Positions 10,189 to 19,385 of a stretch of 64,000 bases of DNA are shown piece after piece. The notes beneath the pieces were generated by a model. That model did no database searches. It was given only the letters and a program-made list of their open reading frames with translations, and was not told the origin of the DNA. Every line of letters starts with the position of its first letter. Positions within the stretch are counted from its first letter, which is position 1. This stretch comes from Pontibacillus chungwhensis BH030062 (GTDB taxonomy: Bacteria; Bacillota; Bacilli; Bacillales; BH030062), in contig NZ_AVBG01000009.1 of assembly GCF_000770675.1 (NCBI RefSeq), forward strand, positions 104,255 through 168,254. The letters are read 5' to 3'. Position numbers and translations under genes: made by a program.

Positions 10189-10215
10189 TTGAGACTTTGG
10201 TTCTCGTGTTATAAT
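10189..10215 (+). promoter_or_regulatory. Extended -10 promoter of the hem operon
   Basis: TATAAT (10210-10215) is preceded by an extended TGt. A TTGAGA -35 at 10189 is 15 bp away, which is short, so the promoter probably leans on the extended -10. It drives hemA and the tightly packed genes after it. Confidence 0.6.
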
Positions 10216-10273
10216 AGAAGCAGTGAGTATAAAGATGGACGTAGATTTTTGTAGTTTTTTTGGGGGTGAAGGT

Positions 10274-11644
10274 GTGCATATTTTAGTTGCAGGTTTAAAT
10301 TATAAAACGGCCCCTGTTGAAATACGTGAAAAAGTAACCTTCTCAGAAGAGGAATTGGCCAAAGCCATGGAAGCGTTAAATCAACAGAAAAGCGTGTTAG
10401 AGAATGTGATCATTTCTACGTGTAATCGTACGGAAATTTACGCGGTAGTAGATCAACTTCATACAGGGCGTTATTACATCAAACAATTTCTATCCCAGTG
10501 GTTCAATTTAGATAAAGAGGAATTTTCACCATTCCTTTCTATTTATGAATCAGATGGAGCACTTGAGCACTTGTATCGCGTGACTTGTGGACTTGATTCG
10601 ATGGTTCTTGGTGAAACTCAAATACTTGGGCAAATGAAACAAGCCTTCTTACGTGCTCAGGAAGCGGGTACTACAGGTACAATCTTCAATCAGCTGTTCA
10701 AACAGGCAGTCACTTTAGCGAAGCGTTCTCATAACGAAACAGAGATTGGAGATAACGCGGTTTCTGTAAGTTATGCTGCTGTAGAACTAGCTAAGAAGAT
10801 TTTTGGTGACTTAATGAATAAGCATGTTGTTATTTTAGGTGCCGGAAAAATGGGCGAGCTAGCTGCTAAGAACCTGCATGGATCCGGTGTGAAGCAAGTA
10901 ACGGTCATGAACCGTACGTTTGAGAAAGCGGAGCAACTTGCTTCTCAGTTCCGTGGTCAAGCTAAACCAATTAGTGAGTTAAGTAGTGTGTTGGAAAAGG
11001 CGGATATTCTAATCAGTTCAACGGGTGCGAACGATTACGTACTATCAAAGCAGCATCTGGAAGCGGCTCATAAAAAGCGTAAAGGGCTTCCTTTATTCTT
11101 AGTGGACATAGCAGTACCACGTGATCTGGACCCTGCAATTGATGAACTAGATAGTGTCTTCTTGTATGACATTGATGATCTGCAGGGAATTGTTGATGCT
11201 AACTTAGAAGCTCGAAAGGAAGCGGCTGAAGCCATCGAGGTAATGATTGAAGGCGAGATTGTAGCTTTCAAAGAATGGCTGCAGACCCTTGGTGTTGTTC
11301 CTGTAATCTCAGCTCTTCGTCAGAAAGCTCTTACTATACAGGCAGATACTATGAAAAGTATCGAACGGAAAATGCCTGATTTAACAGAGCGAGAGAAGAA
11401 GGTTTTAAGTAAGCATACGAAGAGTATTATTAATCAGATGCTAAAACAGCCGATTTTACAAGCGAAAGAATATTCGGCTCAGCCTAATGCTGATCAGAAC
11501 TTAGATATGTTTATGCAAATCTTTGGAATCGAAGAGGAAGTTCAACAAGAAATACAAAAGCAAAATGAGAAAAACAGACAAGCCATCCTTGAATCTGATG
11601 GGAAATTTTCCTTTCAACCAGCATCGAATGTAGCTAATTCTTAG
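10274..11644 (+). CDS. hemA: Glutamyl-tRNA reductase
   Basis: The first enzyme of the C5 tetrapyrrole pathway: it reduces glutamyl-tRNA to glutamate-1-semialdehyde with NADPH. From the GTG at 10274 the protein is 456 residues and begins [20 protein letters not shown], as in Bacillus HemA. Catalytic Cys50 lies in [11 protein letters not shown]. The NADPH fold ([14 protein letters not shown]) begins near 180, and a helical dimerisation tail follows. A longer in-frame start at 10223 would add 17 unrelated residues; GGGGGTG 5 nt before 10274 supports the shorter form. It leads the hemAXCDBL operon. Confidence 0.97.
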   Translation: MHILVAGLNYKTAPVEIREKVTFSEEELAKAMEALNQQKSVLENVIISTCNRTEIYAVVDQLHTGRYYIKQFLSQWFNLDKEEFSPFLSIYESDGALEHLYRVTCGLDSMVLGETQILGQMKQAFLRAQEAGTTGTIFNQLFKQAVTLAKRSHNETEIGDNAVSVSYAAVELAKKIFGDLMNKHVVILGAGKMGELAAKNLHGSGVKQVTVMNRTFEKAEQLASQFRGQAKPISELSSVLEKADILISSTGANDYVLSKQHLEAAHKKRKGLPLFLVDIAVPRDLDPAIDELDSVFLYDIDDLQGIVDANLEARKEAAEAIEVMIEGEIVAFKEWLQTLGVVPVISALRQKALTIQADTMKSIERKMPDLTEREKKVLSKHTKSIINQMLKQPILQAKEYSAQPNADQNLDMFMQIFGIEEEVQQEIQKQNEKNRQAILESDGKFSFQPASNVANS

Positions 11645-11659
11645 GAGAGGAATTTCCTT

Positions 11660-12478
11660 ATGTTCGATCTTAAATGGTTATATGAACTGATCATTGTAGT
11701 ATATTGCCTGAGTTTAATCGGGTACTTTATAGATTTTATTCAAAATAACCGGAAGGCAAACCGCGCTGCCTTCTGGTTACTTTCTATGGTCTGGGTTTTA
11801 CAAACCTTTTTTTTATTAGGACAAACTTTATTAGAATCTCATTTTCCGATTGTCACCATATATGATGGTCTCTATTTTTATGCATGGATTTTAGTAACTT
11901 TTTCACTTATCCTAAATCGTCTCTTCCGAATAGATTTCTTTATATTCTTCACAAACGTATTAGGGTTCTTTATGATGATGCTTCACATTTTCACCCGTGC
12001 TCAGTATGACGCTACTGAAAAGGCGATGCGGTTGGTTAGTGAACTATTGGCTACACATATTACATTAGCCATCATTTCATATGGATTCTTCACATTTTCT
12101 TGTATATTTTCGTTTATGTATTTATTCCAATATCGTTTGTTAAAGGAAAAGAAGTGGAATAAAAGGTTGTTACGTTTAGGTGATTTGGGGAAATTGGATA
12201 CGTTTTCTTATGTGGCTGTTATACTAGGGGTTCCACTCCTTTTAATTGCCATTATTTTAGGGCTCGTATGGGGATATACCTCAGGAGATGAGTTTTACTG
12301 GTATGACTCCAAAACGTTAGGTTCGTTTGTTGTCTTACTCATTTACTTAATTTATTTATTCCTTCGTGTTGTTAAAGGGTACCAGGGGCGAACCATGGCT
12401 TTTTATAACACAGGAGCTTTTCTATTCTTATTAGTGAACTTCTTTTTATTTAGCTCTCTATCAAATTTTCACTTTTAA
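11660..12478 (+). CDS. hemX: HemX, cytochrome c assembly-type membrane protein
   Basis: A 272-residue polytopic membrane protein with about eight hydrophobic segments and the CcsA-like pattern (LVSELLATHITLAIISYGFFTFSCIFSFMYL, then GLVWGYTSGDEFYWYDSKT). In B. subtilis HemX lowers the amount of HemA protein; the mechanism is not evident from sequence. It sits 15 nt after hemA with the ribosome site AGGAGAGG and just before hemC, keeping the classical operon order. Confidence 0.95.
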   Translation: MFDLKWLYELIIVVYCLSLIGYFIDFIQNNRKANRAAFWLLSMVWVLQTFFLLGQTLLESHFPIVTIYDGLYFYAWILVTFSLILNRLFRIDFFIFFTNVLGFFMMMLHIFTRAQYDATEKAMRLVSELLATHITLAIISYGFFTFSCIFSFMYLFQYRLLKEKKWNKRLLRLGDLGKLDTFSYVAVILGVPLLLIAIILGLVWGYTSGDEFYWYDSKTLGSFVVLLIYLIYLFLRVVKGYQGRTMAFYNTGAFLFLLVNFFLFSSLSNFHF

Positions 12479-12499
12479 ATGTTGTCAGGAGGAACTGTT

Positions 12500-13429
12500 A
12501 TGCGCAAAATCGTAATCGGAAGCAGAAAGAGTCAATTGGCATTAACCCAAACGGATTGGGTGATTGAGAAACTGAAAGAAATCGCACCACAAAATGAGTA
12601 TGAAGTGAAAAAAATTGTGACTAAAGGGGATCAAATCCTGGATGTAACACTTTCAAAAGTCGGTGGAAAAGGCTTGTTTGTGAAAGAAATCGAGCAAGCT
12701 ATGTATGATAAAGAAATTGATATGGCTGTTCACAGTATGAAAGATATGCCGGCAGAAACGCCTGAAGGGTTAACGATTGGATGTATTCCGATTCGTGAAG
12801 ACCATCGTGATGCGTACATTGCAAATGACAATGTAGCGTTTCGTGATCTTCCTGAAGGTGCTATCGTTGGTACGAGCAGTCTTCGCCGTGCTGCGCAAGT
12901 ATTGGCAGCGAGACCTGACTTAAAAATTAAATCAATACGTGGGAATATTGATACGCGTCTACGTAAATTAAAAGAAGAAGATTTTGACGCGATCGTCCTT
13001 GCAACAGCTGGTCTTAAGCGCATGGGCTGGTCGGATGATGTCATCACAGAATATTTAGAACCAGAAGTTTGTGTTCCAGCTGTTGGGCAAGGCGCGTTAG
13101 CGATTGAGTGCCGCGAAGACGACCAAGAAATCCGTGATTTGATGGACACGCTAAACCACGCGTATACACATCGTACGGTTATGGCAGAACGCACATTCTT
13201 AGATTTACTAAATGGTGGTTGTCAGGTTCCGATCGGAGGATATGCCTATCTAGAAGGAGACGATATTATCCTAACGGCTATGGTTGGTACTCCTGATGGC
13301 AAAACGATTCTTAAAGAAGAAGTTCGAGGCCAAGATCCATATGAGGTAGGACGTGAGGCTGCGGATAAGATAAAAGCTCGAGGCGGAGCTGAAATTATTG
13401 AAGCTGTGAGAGAGGAGCTCGATCAGTAA
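12500..13429 (+). CDS. hemC: Porphobilinogen deaminase
   Basis: Joins four porphobilinogen units into hydroxymethylbilane. The 309-residue protein has the typical start [18 protein letters not shown], the substrate-binding SMKDMP and TSSLRRAAQ motifs, and Cys241 in [12 protein letters not shown], which carries the dipyrromethane cofactor. ATG 12500 has AGGAGG 7 nt before it; the frame open from 12479 has no site and would start right at the hemX stop. Its stop overlaps the hemD start by one base (TAATG). Confidence 0.98.
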   Translation: MRKIVIGSRKSQLALTQTDWVIEKLKEIAPQNEYEVKKIVTKGDQILDVTLSKVGGKGLFVKEIEQAMYDKEIDMAVHSMKDMPAETPEGLTIGCIPIREDHRDAYIANDNVAFRDLPEGAIVGTSSLRRAAQVLAARPDLKIKSIRGNIDTRLRKLKEEDFDAIVLATAGLKRMGWSDDVITEYLEPEVCVPAVGQGALAIECREDDQEIRDLMDTLNHAYTHRTVMAERTFLDLLNGGCQVPIGGYAYLEGDDIILTAMVGTPDGKTILKEEVRGQDPYEVGREAADKIKARGGAEIIEAVREELDQ

Positions 13430-14208
13430 TGTTTCCTCTGAAGGGGAAACGGATCTTAGTCACAAGATCTGCTGAGCAAGCGGCTTCTTTTACAAATTGT
13501 ATTGAACAACAGAGCGGGATTTCAGTAGAAATTCCGCTTCTTTATTTTAAAAGCGTTCCGTCTGAAGAGAATAGGCATATACTCAGACGTCTACATAGCT
13601 TCAAGTGGATCATATTCACCAGTTCAAACGGTGTTCATTTTTTTATGGAGTTATGTGAGCGTTACCAAGTCCCGCTGTCCATTATAAAGGAGCGATCAAT
13701 GGCTGCAGTTGGGCGGAAAACAGCAAACACATTAGCCTATTACAATTTAGAAACAGACTTTATGCCTGATACATACACAGGGGAAGCGTTAGGAGAAGCT
13801 TTCTTAAATGAGCGAGACAATGGTGCAGTATTAGTCGTTCAAGGGAATCTGGCCAGGCAGAAAGTCGTAGAAACCATTCAACCATATATGGACGTCGAAA
13901 CAGCAATTATGTATGAAACATGTGTAAATGTTAAAATAAAAGAGGATTTTAATAAAGCATTACAAGAAAATGAAATGGATGCCTTAACCTTTACAAGTCC
14001 TTCTACTGTAAAAGCCTTTAAACAGCTTATAGAACCTTCTCTGTTTGAAACCGTTCAATCCTTACCTTGTATATGTATTGGACCTACCACGGAAAAGGAG
14101 GCTGAGCAAGCCGGGTTTCCACATAGAATAATACCAAATCATCAAACAGTTGAAGGCATGTGTGAAGCGTTAGGAAGCTATTTTCGTGAGAAAGGAAATG
14201 ATGATTAA
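13429..14208 (+). CDS. hemD: Uroporphyrinogen-III synthase
   Basis: Cyclises hydroxymethylbilane with inversion of ring D. The 259-residue sequence shows the weakly conserved two-domain HemD pattern: [11 protein letters not shown] at the start, [15 protein letters not shown] in domain one, and [14 protein letters not shown] followed by [15 protein letters not shown] in domain two. It starts within the hemC stop (TAATG) and ends in the same way into hemB, implying coupled translation of hemC-hemD-hemB. Confidence 0.96.
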   Translation: MFPLKGKRILVTRSAEQAASFTNCIEQQSGISVEIPLLYFKSVPSEENRHILRRLHSFKWIIFTSSNGVHFFMELCERYQVPLSIIKERSMAAVGRKTANTLAYYNLETDFMPDTYTGEALGEAFLNERDNGAVLVVQGNLARQKVVETIQPYMDVETAIMYETCVNVKIKEDFNKALQENEMDALTFTSPSTVKAFKQLIEPSLFETVQSLPCICIGPTTEKEAEQAGFPHRIIPNHQTVEGMCEALGSYFREKGNDD

Positions 14209-15185
14209 TGAATGAATTACAATTTAAACGTCATCGTCGCCTTCGTACAACAGAATCAATGAGATCTCTTGTACGGGAGACCCATTTAAATAAAGAGGAC
14301 TTAATTTTCCCGATATTTGTAGTAGAAGGGGAGAATATAAAGAATGAAGTTTCTTCAATGCCTGGAGTTTTTCAAGTTTCGTTAGATCAGCTAACGGGAG
14401 AAATGCAGGAGCTAGAAGACCTTGGAATCCGTTCTGTGATTCTGTTTGGTGTACCACATGAAAAAGATGAGAAAGGCACACAAGCTTACTGTGAAACGGG
14501 CATCGTTCAAAGAGCAATACGTCAAGTAAAGCAGGATGTTCCAAGCTTAACCGTTATAGCGGATACTTGTCTTTGCCAATACACGGATCATGGACACTGT
14601 GGTGTCGTTCATGAAGGGGAAATTGTAAACGATGAATCTCTGGAGCTTCTTGTGGAAACAGCAGTTAGTCAGGCGAAAGCGGGTGCAGATATTATTGCGC
14701 CATCTAATATGATGGATGGATTTGTTGCAGCGATTCGTCGTGGTTTGGATGAGGCAGGATTTGTGAATACCCCTGTTATGTCCTATGCTGTTAAATATGC
14801 TTCTTCTTTCTATGGCCCTTTCCGCGATGCGGCTCATAGTTCACCGCAGTTTGGGGATCGTCGTGCGTATCAAATGGACCCTGCCAATCGTCTTGAAGCC
14901 ATTCGAGAGGCACAATCTGATGTAGAAGAAGGGGCAGACTTTCTTATTGTGAAGCCAGCATTGGCGTATTTGGATATTATGAGAGAAATGAAAGACCGTT
15001 ATCCTTTACCAATAGTTGCTTATAATGTGAGTGGTGAATATTCCATGATTAAAGCGGCTGCACAAAATGGCTGGGTAAATGAAAAGGAAATTGTACTAGA
15101 GAAACTAACATCTATGAAGCGGGCTGGAGCAGATTTAATTATTACGTATTTTGCAAAAGATGTAGCTCGTTACTTATCTGAGTAA
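14208..15185 (+). CDS. hemB: Delta-aminolevulinic acid dehydratase
   Basis: Condenses two 5-aminolevulinate molecules into porphobilinogen. The 325-residue protein has the catalytic zinc cysteines Cys121, Cys123 and Cys131 in [15 protein letters not shown], so it is a zinc enzyme rather than the Mg-only type. The two Schiff-base lysines are Lys196 ([17 protein letters not shown]) and Lys249 ([12 protein letters not shown]). It begins in the hemD stop and is followed by hemL after 24 nt. Confidence 0.98.
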   Translation: MNELQFKRHRRLRTTESMRSLVRETHLNKEDLIFPIFVVEGENIKNEVSSMPGVFQVSLDQLTGEMQELEDLGIRSVILFGVPHEKDEKGTQAYCETGIVQRAIRQVKQDVPSLTVIADTCLCQYTDHGHCGVVHEGEIVNDESLELLVETAVSQAKAGADIIAPSNMMDGFVAAIRRGLDEAGFVNTPVMSYAVKYASSFYGPFRDAAHSSPQFGDRRAYQMDPANRLEAIREAQSDVEEGADFLIVKPALAYLDIMREMKDRYPLPIVAYNVSGEYSMIKAAAQNGWVNEKEIVLEKLTSMKRAGADLIITYFAKDVARYLSE

Positions 15186-15209
15186 TAAATAGAAAAAGGA
15201 GTGGTTGTC

Positions 15210-16499
15210 ATGCGTGAGATGAATCAATCAAAGGAAGCTTATCAGAAGGCAGTCGAGTATATGCCAGGTGGAGTCAACTCTCCTGTTCGTGCTTCTAAGT
15301 CAGTAGGGATGGACCCAATCTTTATGGAAAAAGGGAAAGGCTCTAAAATCTATGATATCGATGGCAATGAGTATATCGACTATGTTCTTAGTTATGGACC
15401 ATTAATTTTAGGTCATGCAGATGATAAGGTTGTTTCCCGTTTGAAGGAGATCACAGAACTTGGGACAAGTTTTGGTGCTCCTACAAAGCTAGAAAATGAT
15501 TTGGCTGAACTTGTGATCGATCGTGTGCCGTCCATTGAAATGGTGCGCATGGTCAACTCTGGTACAGAAGCTACCATGAGTGCGCTGCGTCTGGCCCGAG
15601 GATATACAGGAAAGAATAAGATTCTTAAATTCGAAGGTAATTACCATGGTCATGGAGACTCTTTACTTATTAAAGCTGGTTCGGGTGTTGCTACTTTAGG
15701 CTTACCTGATTCCCCGGGTGTGCCAGAAGGAATTGCTATGAATACAATTACAGTTCCTTATAATGATGTAGAAAGCCTTCGATATGCTTTTAATGAGTAT
15801 GGTGATGACATTGCGGGTGTAATCGTAGAACCTGTATCAGGAAACATGGGTGTTGTTCCCCCTAATGACGGATTTCTTTCAGAACTTAGAACCATAACGG
15901 AAGAACATGGCTCTTTGCTTATTTTTGATGAAGTCATGACCGGATTCCGCGTGGATTATAACTGTGCTCAAGGTTATTATGGGGTCACGCCAGACTTAAC
16001 GTGTTTAGGAAAAGTCATAGGCGGTGGTCTTCCGGTTGGTGCGTATGGTGGTAAGAAGGAGATCATGGAGATGATTGCTCCGACTGGTCCGATCTATCAA
16101 GCGGGAACTCTTTCAGGTAATCCACTTGCAATGGCGGCAGGTTATGAAACGTTGAATGCATTAACAGAAACCTCTTACCAGGAGATCAATCAAAAAGTTG
16201 ATCGCTTAGTAGAAGGATTCACAGAAGCGGCTGAAGCATACCATATCCCTCTGACGGTGAACCGTGCTGGATCTATGGTTGCTTTCTTCTTCAACGAAGG
16301 TGACGTGACAAACTATGATACAGCGAAGAAGTCTAACACAGATCGTTTTGCGCAGTACTACCGCGCTATGATTGAAGAAGGCATTTATTTACCACCTTCT
16401 CAATTTGAAGGAATGTTCTTATCTACCAAACATACAGATGAAGACATTGAAAAAACAATTGAAGCGACTAAGAAAGCTTTTGCTTCTATACAGGCATAA
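15210..16499 (+). CDS. hemL: Glutamate-1-semialdehyde 2,1-aminomutase
   Basis: A PLP enzyme that turns glutamate-1-semialdehyde into 5-aminolevulinate, the step after HemA. From ATG 15210 the protein is 429 residues; AAGGAG lies 8 nt before, while an upstream in-frame GTG at 15201 overlaps that site. The fold-type I aminotransferase motifs are clear: [32 protein letters not shown], and the PLP lysine Lys268 in [17 protein letters not shown]. It closes the hem operon and is followed by a strong terminator. Confidence 0.98.
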   Translation: MREMNQSKEAYQKAVEYMPGGVNSPVRASKSVGMDPIFMEKGKGSKIYDIDGNEYIDYVLSYGPLILGHADDKVVSRLKEITELGTSFGAPTKLENDLAELVIDRVPSIEMVRMVNSGTEATMSALRLARGYTGKNKILKFEGNYHGHGDSLLIKAGSGVATLGLPDSPGVPEGIAMNTITVPYNDVESLRYAFNEYGDDIAGVIVEPVSGNMGVVPPNDGFLSELRTITEEHGSLLIFDEVMTGFRVDYNCAQGYYGVTPDLTCLGKVIGGGLPVGAYGGKKEIMEMIAPTGPIYQAGTLSGNPLAMAAGYETLNALTETSYQEINQKVDRLVEGFTEAAEAYHIPLTVNRAGSMVAFFFNEGDVTNYDTAKKSNTDRFAQYYRAMIEEGIYLPPSQFEGMFLSTKHTDEDIEKTIEATKKAFASIQA

Positions 16500-16503
16500 A
16501 TCC

Positions 16504-16539
16504 AACCCCCTCATCATGTACTAAGATGAGGGGGTTTTT
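16504..16539 (+). terminator. Terminator of the hem operon
   Basis: AACCCCCTCATC pairs with GATGAGGGGG across a 9-nt loop and is followed by TTTTT. Confidence 0.92.
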
Positions 16540-16643
16540 CTATAGATCTACGATTAGGCATAATTTTTTCTTCCCTCTCATATATCTAGAATGACATAGG
16601 CGCTCGAAAGGTCTTGCGTGTACATTGAAGGGAGGAGAAACGC

Positions 16644-17657
16644 TTGACATATGAAGAACAGAATGTGTTTAGCTTTCATTTAAATGAATCACTTTGGTTT
16701 AAAAGAGGACAGGAAGTTGAGGAGTTTATGGGCATCTCTCTTGAGCCGGATATATCCATTCAGGAATATGATGACTCTGTATCTATACGAGGTGTAATTG
16801 AGCTCGGAGGGGAGTATTTCCGGTCTTCTGAGGATGTGGAGGGAGAAGAGGAGCAGATCCTTTCTTTACGAGATCATGCTTCAAAGCGAACGATTGAGAA
16901 TGTAGATCTTCATGATGATGGAGTAAGTGAGTTCTATCACCGTTTTCCTGTAGAAATTTCAATTCCCAAAAGTCGCATTCAATCGATGGATGAAGTGACA
17001 GTCAGTATCGATTCCTTCGATTATGAACTCCCTGAGAAAGGGCAATTAAAGTTGAATGCAACTGTCGCGATTCACGGAGTGAGTGAAGAAACGAGGAGTG
17101 AAGAAGTAGCGGAAGTGCCTTCACCTGAAGAGGTAGAACCAGAACCGTTTAATTTTGATGTAACCTATCAAGAAGACCATCAAGAAGTGACTGAAGCGGT
17201 AGAAGATAGAAATTCAGAGGAAGTAGAAGACGTAGTGGCTGAAGCGGAGGAAGAACAAGGAGAGCTAGTAGAACAAGAGGGAGGCCGCTGGAAATACAAG
17301 CAATCCCAGACATTCTCTGAGTTCTTCGGAAAAGTCGAAGATCAGTCTCAGGATGAGGAAACTGAATCTGAGGAAGACATGAGCGACTACGAATTTGAAG
17401 AATCATCTGAAGAGTCGTCAGAAGAAAGTCGCGATGAAGAAGATGCGCCTCAGGATGCTCGCTATTTAACGTCCATGTTTGAACGACACGATGAGTCTTA
17501 CGCAAAGATGAGAATGTGCATTGTTCAAGAAGATGATACGTTAGGGTCTATTGCTCATAAATATAAAATCCCACCCACTCACCTCAGTCGTGTGAACAAT
17601 TTAGGTGATGAAGATGTGAGTGCGGGTCAAATTCTTTATATACCTGCAAAAGCATAG
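16644..17657 (+). CDS. spoVID: SpoVID, spore coat morphogenetic protein
   Basis: A 337-residue mother-cell protein that drives spore encasement by coat proteins. The N-terminal region (FSFHLNESLWFKRGQEVEEF ... SISLEPDISIQEYDDSVSIRGVIELGGEY) matches the SpoVID pattern. The middle is very acidic and low complexity. The C terminus is a LysM motif (CIVQEDDTLGSIAHKY ... SAGQILYIPA). The start is TTG, chosen because GGAGG is 8 nt upstream. SafA, its partner in B. subtilis, is encoded later in this window at 58292. A sporulation sigma factor promoter is expected but I could not assign one. Confidence 0.93.
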   Translation: MTYEEQNVFSFHLNESLWFKRGQEVEEFMGISLEPDISIQEYDDSVSIRGVIELGGEYFRSSEDVEGEEEQILSLRDHASKRTIENVDLHDDGVSEFYHRFPVEISIPKSRIQSMDEVTVSIDSFDYELPEKGQLKLNATVAIHGVSEETRSEEVAEVPSPEEVEPEPFNFDVTYQEDHQEVTEAVEDRNSEEVEDVVAEAEEEQGELVEQEGGRWKYKQSQTFSEFFGKVEDQSQDEETESEEDMSDYEFEESSEESSEESRDEEDAPQDARYLTSMFERHDESYAKMRMCIVQEDDTLGSIAHKYKIPPTHLSRVNNLGDEDVSAGQILYIPAKA

Positions 17658-17667
17658 ATGTCCTTAT

Positions 17668-17697
17668 ATCCTGCAACGGCTTTCGTTGCAGGATTTT
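17668..17697 (+). terminator. Terminator after spoVID
   Basis: ATCCTGCAACG and CGTTGCAGGAT form an 11-bp stem with a 5-nt loop, followed by TTT. Confidence 0.8.
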
Positions 17698-17757
17698 ATG
17701 TAGGGCAACAGTTTTAATCGATCTAGATACACTTGAAAATGAGGGAGAGTGAATAAA

Positions 17758-18777
17758 TTGGAACAAGAGGTGGTGGATGTATTAGCTTCATACCAGCTAT
17801 CTGCCTATGAGGTGGAAGTGCAATCTGATAAAGTATATAAGGCCTATACACCTGTAGGTCCTGTAGCAGTAAAGCGGTCTAGTTTAAATAGGCAGACGGT
17901 TCAAGATTGGATTGAAGTTTATAGAAAAATAGAAAACTATCGATTTCAGCATGTGGCTCCATTATATATGACTTCTGAAAGGGAGCTCTTTGTTGAGCGT
18001 CAGGGAGCGATCTACTATGTGATGCCTTGGATCGAGACACCAAATCGTGACACGCCACCTTACCCGTTTGAGCAGTTGTATAGAACGATTGGGAAGATGC
18101 ACAAACGCTCGCTTCATACCGAAGTTGTGAAGCGGGAAGATTACGAAGAACTGATGACCAATCGGAAGACCCAATTGCAAAACTACAGGGATGTATTATC
18201 TGAGTGGGTAACTACGTTCGAGCAGCGACACTACATGGCTCCGGTGGAATTACAGTTCTGCACACACTATCGTGATCTTGATAAGGTATGCGAAATAGGA
18301 ATGGATTGGTGTGATCGCTTCTTAGATGATCTGGAAGAGGATAAACAAATACGTACAGCTCTTATCCATGGGAACGTTAAGCCCACGCATTTCCTATACG
18401 ATGATTCAACTCCGTACCTATTAAATTGGGAGCGTTCCAAAACCTATTATCCCGTGTATGACATTACGACGTATTTTTATCATGTATTACGTTATCATGA
18501 CGCACCTGTCAATCAGCTTATATCAACTTTCTCGTACTATGAAGAGGAGCTTCCTTTACTGAACAGCGAGCGATGTTTACTTGCTTTATTTCTTTTAAAT
18601 CCAGAACCATATATTCACCAAGTTGAAACTTATGTAAATGGCGCCCAGGCGAACGGGCAACCTTTTCTAGTACAAAAGTTAGAACGGTCTTATTATGTTT
18701 TAAGACATGCGATGGACGTTCAGGAACAAATTGAACAGGCTAGAGTGTACCAAGAGCAACAAGCAGAGAATAGTTAA
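17758..18777 (+). CDS. ysxE: YsxE, kinase-fold spore coat protein
   Basis: About 339 residues with the aminoglycoside-phosphotransferase/CotS-type kinase fold. In B. subtilis ysxE follows spoVID and its product is needed with it for coat encasement. The catalytic-loop counterpart reads LIHGNVKPTHFL, with Asn in place of the usual catalytic Asp of HGD, and the metal-binding Asp of the IDFD motif is replaced (YLLNWERS). It is therefore probably a pseudokinase. The start is uncertain: the site GAGGGAG (17741-17747) is too close to the GTG at 17749, so TTG 17758 is preferred. Its last four bases overlap the end of the opposite-strand gene that follows. Confidence 0.85.
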   Translation: MEQEVVDVLASYQLSAYEVEVQSDKVYKAYTPVGPVAVKRSSLNRQTVQDWIEVYRKIENYRFQHVAPLYMTSERELFVERQGAIYYVMPWIETPNRDTPPYPFEQLYRTIGKMHKRSLHTEVVKREDYEELMTNRKTQLQNYRDVLSEWVTTFEQRHYMAPVELQFCTHYRDLDKVCEIGMDWCDRFLDDLEEDKQIRTALIHGNVKPTHFLYDDSTPYLLNWERSKTYYPVYDITTYFYHVLRYHDAPVNQLISTFSYYEEELPLLNSERCLLALFLLNPEPYIHQVETYVNGAQANGQPFLVQKLERSYYVLRHAMDVQEQIEQARVYQEQQAENS

Positions 18778-18962
18778 ATCCACTCTAGGTGGAATGCGAA
18801 GTATAGACCAATTAAGATACCTAGTAGAAAAACATCGAACGTAGTGGGGAAAAAGAGTGTCCGAACGAGTTGGAAACACGCAATCGGCAATACACAACGC
18901 TCAATAATGATTAACCATTGGCGACACCAGGGTGGCAACTTGTAACGATAGAAACGTGCCAA
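18774..18962 (-). CDS. Small conserved-looking membrane protein, 62 aa
   Basis: A 62-residue protein, MARFYRYKLPPWCRQW then two hydrophobic stretches (LIIIERCVLPIACFQLVRTLFF and DVFLLGILIGLYFAFHLEWI). It starts with TTG but has a near-perfect GGAGGT site 8 nt upstream, which argues that it is real. It runs against ysxE and the two stop codons share the sequence TTAA. I do not recognise a function. The two-segment hairpin topology with an Arg-containing turn could suit a small membrane regulator, but that is only a guess. Confidence 0.72.
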   Translation of the reverse strand: MARFYRYKLPPWCRQWLIIIERCVLPIACFQLVRTLFFPTTFDVFLLGILIGLYFAFHLEWI

Positions 18963-19044
18963 AAGGTATGACCTCCTTTATTGCTTTTCTTTAGTATATG
19001 TCCATAGAGGCTGTCATTGTGACTGAAAAAGTTGCTTAAATAGG

Positions 19045-19074
19045 TTGACTTAACAGAGCGAATGTGGATAAAAT
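19045..19074 (+). promoter_or_regulatory. Promoter of the valS T-box leader
   Basis: TTGACT (19045-19050), 18 bp, then TAAAAT (19069-19074). Transcription would begin near 19081, at the 5' end of the T-box. Confidence 0.65.
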
Positions 19075-19080
19075 AACAAG

Positions 19081-19341
19081 TACAAGAAAATCGATAAATG
19101 CCGTGAAGGGGAAGAGTATGAAACGTAAGCCTATCAGAGAGGGAATCATTCGCTGTGAGATTTCCAGGTTCTTGCGCTCAGAAGGTCGCCCCAGATGCTG
19201 TCTCTTTGAAACCGATAGTAGAAGAGGCCGGAGAATACTCCGTTATGTAAGGAAAGTGTGCAGATGACAGGAGTCGTCTGTGAAATAAAGGTGGTACCGC
19301 GAATCCATTTCGTCCTTTTTAAGGATGAAATGGATTTTTTT
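19081..19341 (+). ncRNA. T-box riboswitch, valine-specific
   Basis: The leader carries the diagnostic T-box AGGTGGTACCGCG at 19289-19301, followed directly by an intrinsic terminator (AATCCATTTCGTCC paired with GGATGAAATGGATT, then T7). Upstream are stem I landmarks: the GTGAAGGGGAAGAGTA segment, CAGAGAGG at the stem I tip, and the specifier GAAG-GTC at 19185-19187. GTC is a valine codon, agreeing with the downstream valS. Uncharged tRNA-Val should bind the specifier and the T-box, forming the antiterminator and allowing read-through. The leader ends about 45 nt before valS. Confidence 0.93.
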
Positions 19342-19385
19342 GTTTTTATTCCCTTTCCGGTATAGGCGATAAAGGAGGAACTCGT

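Noticed and set aside
10110..10215. PerR box in front of hemA
   Set aside because: B. subtilis hemA is PerR-controlled, but I find only a half-site-like TTATAAT and no full inverted repeat here.
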